A stretch of 64,000 bases of DNA from Daucus carota subsp. sativus (Eukaryota; Streptophyta; Magnoliopsida; Apiales; Apiaceae). The notes under the pieces are model-generated. The model saw nothing but the letters and a program-made list of their open reading frames with translations, made no database searches and was not told the DNA's origin. Each line of letters opens with the position of its first letter. Positions within the stretch are counted from its first letter, which is position 1. The stretch covers positions 46,038,390 to 46,102,389 of the forward strand of contig NC_030384.2 in the NCBI RefSeq assembly GCF_001625215.2, given 5' to 3'. The translations under genes were made by a program, and so were the position numbers. Positions 1-8,910 of this stretch are shown piece after piece.

Positions 1-198
1 GAACGCAGCCGCAGCTGTGGTGAGGAAGAGGAGAGAGATGAGGAGAATTGTGGGTTTTGAAGGTGGGTTATGAGGGGAAGTGGTGGAGAAAGAGAGGAGA
101 GATGTGGTTTGTTTAGGCGAGTTTGAGGTTGAGTTTGATTCATCTTCTTGTTCTTGCAGTAGTGTGAGTTTGGGGAGGGGAATGGGATTAGAAACCAT
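1..198 (-). CDS. N-terminal part of an unidentified membrane-anchored protein (partial, runs off the left edge)
   Basis: An ATG on the minus strand at 198 opens a frame of 66 codons with no stop before the window edge. The encoded start is rich in Pro, Ser, Thr and Gln, followed by a hydrophobic stretch at about residues 49-66 (ILLISLLFLTTAAAAF). This layout, a short cytosolic tail and then a single hydrophobic segment, fits a signal anchor of a type II membrane protein such as a Golgi enzyme. That is inference from composition only; I do not recognise the family. The region is clearly richer in GC than the AT-rich DNA just upstream of the ATG, which supports real coding sequence. The rest of the gene lies outside the window. 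Confidence 0.5.
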   Translation of the reverse strand, partial: MVSNPIPLPKLTLLQEQEDESNSTSNSPKQTTSLLSFSTTSPHNPPSKPTILLISLLFLTTAAAAF

Positions 199-840
199 GG
201 CTAAAGAGTTGACTTGGTATGTTTAGGTAGTGATAAAGAATTGTGAGAAGATATAAAGTTGGGTGAGATTATGGTGGGGAAGAAGATGAAGTTGTCATTG
301 TCAAATGATCCCAGTTTGAACAAAGATTAATGGTGTACAGAAATAACAAGGGGAAGTGAGGCCGGTTGAACGGGGAAACTTTGGCTTACCTTGTGAAAGT
401 TATCCGTTAGTTCAAGAAACTTGTCCATTCAAAGGAGAAATTTACATTATTTTGACTAAATTTTATATACAAAATCGTGTTATTGTTTATATGTATATAT
501 AATTTAAAATATGATTTTCACAATTTTAAAATTTATCAAATATATTATTAAATTTTATAAATATTTGGTTTATTTTTAACTTATCAAGATAGCAGACGAA
601 TAATATTGAGAACGAGAAAATAGTTACATAAAGTTATTTGTGAGTGGGAAATAATTTTCAATAAATGTTAATAATTTATAATTATAATATATAATATAAG
701 TAATATATTATATAAATTATTTAATTTATCTTTTAAGTTTAAATACTTTTTGTTAAATCAAATTTTAAAAACAAACTAGATAACTCAATTTTCAAATTTC
801 AGTTAAATCAAAAATTAACTCATGATATATTACATAAATG
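199..840. other. AT-rich upstream region, no gene seen
   Basis: This stretch probably holds the promoter and 5' leader of the minus-strand gene at 1-198. From about 440 it is strongly AT-rich with many short A and T runs. I see no coding frame or repeat structure I can name. Confidence 0.4.
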
Positions 841-1438
841 CAGTATTACAAAAATCGGGAATCGGATATAATCGGTTGAGCTACCGATTCAGGGATTAAT
901 TGGAAATCGGGGATTAATCGGAGTGGAAATCGGATTTAATTTAATATTACAATATTATTTAATATTTAGTTATTATTATATTAACTATTTAGTAACTGAT
1001 ATATTCACTATATTCATAAACTCTACTCCCTCTGTCCCATTTAATTGTATACGTTTCTTTTCAACTGCTCGACACGCATTTCAATGCTCTTATAAAACAT
1101 AGTTCCGTAACTTATTTTTGAGATTTTCTTTTTCTGAATAAAAATATAACATCCAAACTTTAATTCAGAAAAAGAAAATTTTAAAAATAAATTACACAAT
1201 TACACTTTATAGGAGCATTAAAGTCCGTGCCACGTCCCCGTCCCCCAATGTATACTACTCAGGGGGACGGAGGGAGTATTATTATTCATATTTAAAGTAA
1301 TACAATATTTTAATTTTAATAATTTATCATATATGCTTCGATTAAGAAATATATGTAGAGATTAATCGGATTTCAAAAATCGAATCCGTGGCCGCCTTGC
1401 GGGGATTAATAGATTAAATCGGGGATTTTTAGAACACA
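841..1438 (+). mobile_element. hAT-like non-autonomous element (about 343 bp) carrying a nested Stowaway
   Basis: The left end CAGTATTACAAAAATCGG and the right end GGGGATTTTTAGAACA form imperfect terminal inverted repeats (TRTTnnARAAATC). The ends contain several ATCGG/GATTAATCGG motifs and the middle is AT-rich. A second copy lies in opposite orientation at 34497-34855. The right half of this copy is displaced by a 251-bp Stowaway element at 1026-1276. Assignment to the hAT superfamily rests on the CA-G type ends and a degenerate 8-bp target duplication at the other copy; it is tentative. The exact right boundary is uncertain by a few bases. Confidence 0.55.
1026..1276 (+). mobile_element. 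Stowaway-like MITE, copy 1 (251 bp, nested)
   Basis: It starts CTCCCTCTGTCCC and ends GGGGGACGGAGGGAG, the typical Stowaway inverted ends, and is flanked by TA on both sides (1024-1025 and 1277-1278). The interior is nearly the reverse complement of the element at 12465-12713, so they are one subfamily. It sits inside the hAT-like element, and the other copy of that element shows the uninterrupted site. Confidence 0.9.
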
Positions 1439-1463
1439 AATAAACTAACCCCTGCTCGTAATA

Positions 1464-1776
1464 CTCCCTCCGTCCCAGTCAATTCTATACAGTTTCCTTT
1501 TTGGGACGTCCCATCATTTCTATACATTCCAAATATAGTAAATTTTAATAATATAAAATATTATTACACCCATTTCTTTCTTCCACTGTCTCCATTCTAT
1601 AATAATATAAACATTATTACACCCACTATTTTCTTCCACTATCTCAAATCTATCATTAAATATAAATGAGTCCCACCACTTTAGTCACTTTTCATCTCAC
1701 TTTACTCACTTTTTACACTTTTTTTTTGTCTCCGTGTCCAAACCAAATGTATAATATCTACCGGGGACGGAGGGAG
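1464..1776 (+). mobile_element. Stowaway-like MITE, second subfamily (313 bp)
   Basis: It begins CTCCCTCCGTCCCAG, ends GGGGACGGAGGGAG, and is bordered by TA (1462-1463 and 1777-1778). The interior differs from the 251-bp subfamily and includes a pyrimidine-rich run around 1675-1735. It has no coding capacity. Confidence 0.9.
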
Positions 1777-2198
1777 TAAATCGTTAGGTGAAATTCTTTG
1801 TGTAACTGAAGTTCAGATTCCCGCTTGTTTTTGGGTATATACTCCACCTTGAAATCTTGAATGCACCGATTATCAAAGGCTACCTAAGTCACTTAATTTT
1901 CTACTTCATTTGTTTTGGGGGTTTTAAAATCCCAACTCATTAACTTTTTATATTCATTTTAACTTGAAAATAGTACTAATTTTCTTGATATAACATGTAA
2001 CTCACTGCTCAATTAGACACACAGTTTATTTTGATCGTGTAAATTTTATCTTGACTTTTTATAGGTGTGTTTTGGTTTCTGTTTTCCTGAAATGGGCTTT
2101 GCTTTAATTGAGGTAGAGAGATGTGTTATTGAGTTGATTTTGATGAGAATATGTATTTTTGTTGTTGTAAAGTAGCTAAATCTGGGTCGGCCCAACAG

Positions 2199-2989
2199 TT
2201 TCCTGCGGGTCTTTGGGTACTTGTTGTTGATGACCCCAGTTGTCTTATGATCTTGGAGAAAATGCTCAGGATTTGCCACCATGAAGGTACAGTAATATAG
2301 ATATATAAGGTTTATGGTAGTTGTGACTTGTGAGTGTGTATGCATGTGATGTGTTAGTTTGTTTGTCTGGTTTGTTAAATTTGTAAAGGTCGAAGCATTA
2401 TTGGATTCCTAGTGTTTGGTCCGGTCTCGTCCAGTGTATTTTGTAAATTTATTATCTTGGGCTTTTGATGTTGTTCTTAGGAGACTAGTAATCCAGGTGA
2501 GTAGGAATCATAGAGATTTGGATGTGATATTGTTTCTCGAGTCTGTGAACTTTAATTTCGGTATCTATCTGTGTAAGAACTAAGAAGTATTACATATAGA
2601 TTGGAGCATGTATCTAGTTCTATATCTGTTTCTTTTTTTTGTGTGTTTTTACTGTTTAATGATATCTAAAATTCGTAATGTTTTGGACTTGACTGTTTTT
2701 TGTATAGAAAGTAATTCCCAGCCCATCATACGAGGGCAAACATAATAAATCAAGAGGCATTAATTGTTATATTCTTGTTTTAAAAATTCAATGGAAAGAC
2801 ACTTATCTATGTGGTTATTGGTTATCCATTTATTTCTTCCTGGGGTTTTCAGCAAAATATATGCAGTTCAGCTGATGTTGCTTGGAGAACAGAAATGGAT
2901 TTGATATTGTTTTAGGCAGAGACATGCCTAACATGGATGGGTTCAGCTTCTTGAGCACATTGGACCGGAGATGGACCTCCTGTTAGAAG
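2199..2989 (+). pseudogene. Type-B response regulator receiver-domain pseudogene
   Basis: At 2199-2286 a frame reads [20 protein letters not shown] followed by KMLRICHHE and then GGTACA, a donor-like site. Type-B ARR proteins have at this place a receiver start of the form FP-GLRVLVVDDDPTCLMILE, so one Asp codon is missing. After an intron-like gap, 2851-2989 continues the same domain in broken frames: CSSADVA, then ENRNGFDIVL, then DMPNMDGF, then LLEHIGPEMDL in another frame. At least three frame shifts or small deletions are needed to connect the pieces. The segment that should carry the phospho-accepting Asp between DIVL and MPNMDG is damaged. I see no later receiver exon, Myb-like DNA-binding domain or C-terminus. 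It is best read as a dead fragment of a cytokinin-signalling response regulator gene of the ARR1/ARR2/ARR11 kind. Confidence 0.8.
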
Positions 2990-3679
2990 TAAGCAGAATA
3001 ATACCTTTCTTCTGGATTTTGTGGTGTTTTAATTAATAATATCGATGGCAATTGTTCGATTTCTCTAATCAATCTGTATAATTGACATAGTATTGTTCTC
3101 CATGACCGCTTCTAATTTGTGATCTCAACTAACTTGGAATGAATTCTTGAATCTTTTGATGAAACTTTTTGGTTTGGGACATTACCAATTTATGGATTGT
3201 TTTCTCAATTATTTTTTTTGCCTCTATAAGAAATTTGCCATAACTATTTAGCATTGTTTTTTGTTGTTTTCTTTAATATAAATATTATTTGGTACAGAAG
3301 TCTGATTAAATCAAATATTAATATTATAGAAAAGGTTAATCAGGCGATAACTAACCATGACCAAACAGATGTTTCTATAATTTCCAGTTATAATACAGTT
3401 AAAGCAAAAACACTCAAAATGAAAATCTTCTTTATGAGTGATATATCAATTAGAGTTTGGTGAAAATGTTCATTTCAACCAAATTAATCTTACGTAAAAC
3501 AGTGATATTTATATCTAATGACTGCTGGACCTAAATCAATCATTAGAGGCTTCTTTATTTGCTTGCTTACACATTTAAGTTGAGTTAAATATTTGGATGG
3601 ACTAATTAAATTGGCCAAAGTAACTAATTGTTCAGTGTTTGTCCACTCAAAGTAATCAAAAGATAGACCAACCCCATGC
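2990..3679. other. Intergenic, no gene seen
   Basis: This is AT-rich sequence between the response-regulator fragment and the monooxygenase promoter. Short open frames here lack any recognisable protein signature. Confidence 0.4.
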
Positions 3680-3704
3680 ACGTCACTGGTGACGTCACTG
3701 GTGA
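3680..3704 (+). promoter_or_regulatory. Duplicated CGTCACTGGTGA with TGACGTCA core (candidate bZIP/TGA site)
   Basis: Two direct copies of CGTCACTGGTGA overlap to create the palindrome TGACGTCA at 3690-3697, about 155 bases upstream of the monooxygenase ATG. TGACG cores are known binding sites for plant TGA/bZIP factors, often linked to salicylate or oxidative stress responses. Function here is inference from position and motif only. Confidence 0.4.
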
Positions 3705-3850
3705 AGTACAGAGAATCTGAAACAGAGGAAAAGATGATACGTGTGTTGTACCCTTACTACCAAATTTCGTATTCATAAAAATATCTAGATACAAATCCTT
3801 TCACATTTATTTATCTGTAAAACGTACAAATAATATATGATCAAACAACC

Positions 3851-6800
3851 ATGGGAACAGAGAGTTATCAATCGAAGAATGTATGCGTTATTGGAGCTGG
3901 GCCATCTGGGCTAGTGGCTGCTAGAGAGCTTCAGAAGGAAGGTCACGATGTGGTGGTTCTAGAACAGAAACATGATGTTGGAGGACAGTGGCTATATGAA
4001 CCTAATGTTGAAGGCGAAGATCCACTAGGAAAATGCACTACCTTGAAAGTTCATAGTAGTGTATATAATTCATTGAGGATCAATTTAGCTCGGGAGACTA
4101 TGGGGTTCACTGATTTTCCATTTTTTGTGAAGGAAGGAAGAGATGCGAGGAGATTTCCGGGGCACAGGGAACTATTGTTGTATTTGCAAGATTTTTGTGA
4201 ATGCTTTGGGTTGAGAGAGATGATCAGGTTTTACACTAGGGTGGAAAATGTAAAATTTTTTGAATCTACTGATCCGTTTTCTGAAGATTTAAGATGGGTG
4301 GTTAGAAGCATAGATTATAAGAATGAGAAAGTGGTTGAAGAGGTGTTTGATGCTGTGGTTGTTGCTACTGGCCATTATTCCCACCTTAGACTGCCTACTA
4401 TTCAAGGTATATATTTTGAGCAATTAGGAACTTTTTATAGGTAACCCATCTTACATGATTGTCAAGTATGAGCAGACAATATAATAAGTATAATACTTGT
4501 TAAACTCTAATTAATCTAGTTCAAGACAGAAAAAAAACTTCCCGAGATTCTCCTTGGTTCACATACCAAGATAGATCCTTCTCCCACTTGATTATTTTTC
4601 TGAAGTTAAGTAGGTGGCGTAAACTAGATTTTCTGGTGAATAAACTCTTGCCTGTTAACATTACAAATCAATCATTGCCTAAAATCAGTAACCATCCAAC
4701 TACCCAACTTCTACACATTATATACTTATATGCTTGATATCTTGATCTCTTTCTTCACTATTACCAAATTTGTTCATCAAGCAAGGCAAGGCAGGAGGGA
4801 AACAATCAACCTATTGATATTGGAAGACCCGACGGATTCTTCCAATGTATCATTTCTGGGTCCAAAGGAATTTATAGGTATAGGAAGAAGTCCTATCAAA
4901 TATAAATTTTTTCTTTCGACTGTTAATACGATATATAAGGACTGCTACTACAAAGAGTATTACTACACCCTTGATCGTGAAATATCGATTGCTTGTTGAA
5001 CCCTGCGAATTGCGTGAAGTAGGATACTCCAAATTTGGGGGTCAAAATGTTTTATAAAATGTTCTTTGTGGAAAAAATGTGAACGAAAGATCCCACTGAA
5101 TTGAATAGTAAAATGAAATGAATAGTACTACATGATATGGATTTTAATTAAAGGGTTAAATATCAAGTAGGTGACTAACTGCGTCCAAAAAACTCAAGTA
5201 GGTCACTCATTTCAAATTTGACTCAAATGGATCATCAATTAACTTAATTTGATCATTCCGTTGAAGTCGAAAATTGAAAAATGGTAACATAGGATGGTAG
5301 AGCTCGTTTTGGGCTTCGATATGGTTACTAAAACTTGCTATTTGGCTCATAAAATCATGGCAAAATATGGCTTTGATTCTCCCTATTTTTGAGGTTTCGA
5401 AGAATCAAAGCTAGTTTTACCATGATTCTGTGAGCCAAATAGCAAGTTTCAGTAACCATATTGAAGCCCATAACGAGCTCTACCCTCCTATGTTACCATT
5501 TTTCAATTTTGGGTAATTTCAATTTTTAACTTTAACAGAATGATCAAATTAAAGTTAATTGATGATCAGTTTGAGTCAAATTTGCAATGAGTGACCTACT
5601 TGAGTTTTTTGGCCGCAGTCAGTCACCTACTCGATATTTAACAGTCCTACTAAATAGCTAGTAATATGAAATGTGTAGACAGCTGTTTATCTTTAATCAA
5701 ACACTGTTAATCATTTAGCTTATTTCTAATAATTAGGAAAGGATGGCTGGAGAAAAAAACATCTGCATAGTCACATATATAGAGTTCCAGAGCCATTTCG
5801 GAACGAGGTAAAAAATTGTATATACATTATTATCCATCGAATGTGTCAAATTTCTGCAATTTGTTGTGCAAGCTTTCTGAAATTGCAAAAAATACACAAA
5901 ACATACTGGTATTAACAAAGTAAAAGTGATACGTAGGATTGCAGACACTATCGCAACCAAGGTACTTGTGTAGTTGTCTGCATGTCCTGACAAGGAAGGC
6001 TGGAAAAGAGATATCTGACTGGACTTGCTTTAGTTATAAGTCGAGCAAAATGAGCTAGAAAAGTGAATTTTCTGTAATCTTTGAGAAGCAAAGACTAAAT
6101 AGGGCCAGGCATTTTGCACTAGAGGAGAGTAGTTCATGAATGGTTTTCCGCATATATTTTAAAGGTATTACTAATGTAATTTTTATGAATAGTTGATCTT
6201 ATTGACTTAAAAATTGATGCAATCTTTGTTACCCCCAAGGTCCCAATCAATGAAGGGAAAACAGGGGAACACCTTTCTGTCCTTGATATACTGCTTCACA
6301 TAAAAATCAGCCCAAACGCATACTGTTACGTAAACGAGCTATAATATAGAAGAAAAATGGTATTGAAAACGGCGGACATTTATGATTAAGAAACACCATA
6401 CAACTTCTAATGATCGAACACTAAATAAAAATGTGTTTCGACAACAGAAAAAGTGATTTGTTAAGTCCCTAATAAACCTTGATTTTACTATATATTTTAC
6501 ACGTTTGCAACTTAAAGATACTGCTTGTCGCTTGATCTGAAAACAGGTTGTGGTGGTGGTTGGAATTGCTAACAGTGGACAAGATATCGCAATGGAGCTT
6601 GTTGAAGTAGCAAAGGAGGTCCATTTGAGTGCCAAGTCTGTTGATATCTGTGAAGGTTTATCTAAGGTTATCTCGAAACATGATAACTTATACCTTCATC
6701 TAGAGGTAAATATTAAATTTTTTCACATAATTCGATTATATTATTCTCTGTATATATGTATATGTCTTTTTTAGATATCTAAGAACCATAAAATGTGTAT

Positions 6801-8910
6801 GGCAACTTATACATATTGCAGATAGACTCTCTGCATGAAGATGGCCGTGTGGTGTTCGTAGACGGTTCTTGCATAGCTGCCGATACTATCATATACTGCA
6901 CTGGGTAATTAATCAATGTTATCCTACAGCTTACATAGAGTCTATGGATTCCTAAAGCTAACGGCATCTCCAATCTCTGCTTTATAAAACCTTCTTCATC
7001 TTTATATAAACACACAAATTCATCTCCAAAGTCCAATGCCTCTATCTTTATATATAAAGCAAACAAATATTCACCTTCAAATTGTAGGAACACTGGATGG
7101 ATAAAGTAGATGAGAGAGACTATAAACAAATATTAATATAAGCACTATCAATTATTAATATAAAAATAAAATAGGTTTGAAGTTGGATTTTATTGTTGAA
7201 TCTAGATATAAAGTGGATTGAAGTAAAAATTGAAAGAATGGCTGGAGATGAAATAGTGACAATTTGATGATAGAGCAATGGCTGGAGATGGCCTAACAGA
7301 TATATGAACAATTTTTTCAGAAAGTCAACTTTTATAAGCATATGTATTGGAATCAATTAATCATGCTTATGTATCAATGACATACGATGTGTGTGATTTG
7401 AATTACAAAACTGGTCACTGTGACCGATAAAAGTCAAACAAGTCGCTCTGAGTGGCCGGAAGGGAGTATCAATGTATTTTAATTTTAAAAAAGCCTGAGA
7501 ATGTGCTAGCTAGCTCAAGACATATATCAGTAAAAAAGAAAGACTGTTGTAAGTACAACACATCCCATTCTTGAAGGATCATTATATACACTGTGGTTTT
7601 AGAAGTGCACCCGGCCCCAGGGGTTGTAATATAATAAATTCTATTTAATATATTTAAATTTTGTCAAAAGTAAGCCAGTCATCAAGAAGGGTCAAAATCT
7701 TACTAAATTCATATTTAATTTTTTCGATATTTAATTATACATAGCTCATACTTGTTTTTGTACTAAACCAACATCTTGCAATGTTTAGGGCTGCCCCTGC
7801 CTATGTATATGGACTGTATATTGGCAGATGTAAGCAGGTGTACATATTCTCACTCCTTTACAATGGAGGAATAGGAGTAGGTGATTAAATATAAAAAAGT
7901 CTATCTAAATATCTAAATTTTATGTCATAAATAAGTCAGTCAGCAAGAAGGGTTGATCTAAGTTTAAATCTTTCTAAAATTATATCTAATTTTTTCAATA
8001 TTTAGTTGCATTTAAGTCATACTTGTTTTCGTACTAATCCCCTGCATTTCAATTTTTGGGCTTCCCTGTATATTTGACTATTTGCGTACTTGCATATGTA
8101 TATCTTTTGTATATTTGCGGATGTATGCAGGTATACATGTTCGTTCCCATTCCTTGACATCGGAGGAATAGTAGCAGTTGATGATGGAAGAGTTGGGCCA
8201 TTATATGAGCACACTTTCCCTCCATTACTTGCTCCTTCTCTCTCCTTTGTGGGGATTCCTAAAAAGGTACATACTACTTAAGTATATAATTACTGCTCTT
8301 ATATTTTTTTCAAAACTGATATGGTACATTTAGATTTTACCTTTGATTCTTGCTAAATTTACAAACAGAACTAGCTAGCAATTTAATTAATTAAATTGGG
8401 GGTGTGAAAACATCTCATATATATATATAGGTTATAGCATTTCCATTCTTCGAGTGGCAAGCAAAATGGATAGCTCAGCTGCTCTCTGGGAAAAAAAGTT
8501 TGCCATCACGGGCTGATATGATGCGGTCCGTTGAGGAGTTTTACGAATTAAAGGATCATGCTGGTGTTCCAAAACGTAACACCCATGATATTGGCAATTT
8601 CGAGGTTTATTTTTGTTGACAACTTGATGAGATTTGCATCCGACTTTTTAGTTTCCTAATTTCCTTGAATGTGCATAAAGGTTATATTTGCTCCATTCAT
8701 GTGTACATTGTTTTTATGGGTTTTGTTTTGCAGTACTGTGAAAAATATGCTGATCTTGTCGGAGTGCCACACTTGGAAGAGTGGAGAAAAGAACTTTGTA
8801 TGGCTGCTATTAAAAAATCAGAAGTCGACTTGGAAACGTATCGTGAGTACTCGTATGATCGCGAATTGCTTCAAGTGCCTCACCATTATTTAAGTCCTAA
8901 GCCTTTATAG
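3851..8910 (+). CDS. Flavin-containing monooxygenase, FMO GS-OX-like (7 exons, 451 aa)
   Basis: My splice model is 3851-4406, 5737-5807, 6547-6705, 6822-6904, 8131-8266, 8431-8604 and 8734-8910; all introns are GT-AG and phases join without a stop. The family uses FAD, NADPH and oxygen to oxygenate soft nucleophiles such as sulfur or nitrogen. Visible motifs are the FAD site GAGPSG (residues 15-20), the GIANSG nucleotide-binding motif (215-220) and CTGY (288-291), the counterpart of the FATGY motif. Length matches plant GS-OX-like FMOs of about 450-460 residues. The family signature reads [12 protein letters not shown] at 190-201, so the usual Gly of W/F-x-G-x-x-x-H is Lys. Introns 1 and 4 carry transposable elements. 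The substrate is unknown; outside glucosinolate-making plants the GS-OX name says little about it. Confidence 0.9.
5153..5642 (+). mobile_element. Long fold-back (palindromic) element in FMO intron 1
   Basis: The left arm GGGTTAAATATCAAGTAGGT and what follows are mirrored by the right arm ending CACCTACTCGATATTTAAC. Arms match imperfectly over roughly 230 bases each, including blocks around ATGGTAACATAGGATGGTAG and its complement near 5485. The subterminal motif CAAGTAGGTCACT resembles CAAGTTGGTCACT in the fold-back element at 36499-37051, so both may be Mutator-type MITEs. I could not find a clean target duplication here. Confidence 0.75.
6962..7293 (+). mobile_element. Tourist-like MITE in FMO intron 4 (332 bp)
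   Basis: It starts CGGCATCTCCAATC, ends GGCTGGAGATGGCC and is flanked by TAA (6959-6961 and 7294-7296). GCATCTCCA ends with a TAA duplication are typical of PIF/Harbinger-derived Tourist elements. Similar ends occur at 41820-42188 and 44137-44523. Confidence 0.75.
7640..8190 (+). repeat. Tandem duplication of intron 4 tail plus start of exon 5, giving a decoy exon
   Basis: About 7640-7884 and 7905-8190 are diverged direct copies. Shared blocks include TCAGCAAGAAGGGT-like sequence, TTTTTTCGATATTTA-like sequence, and the splice acceptor with the first part of exon 5. The upstream copy has a good acceptor ending at 7837, then a degenerate exon start ([15 protein letters not shown]) that meets a stop. 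The downstream copy holds the working exon 5 acceptor at 8130. This pair could cause mis-splicing into a truncated product. Confidence 0.7.
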
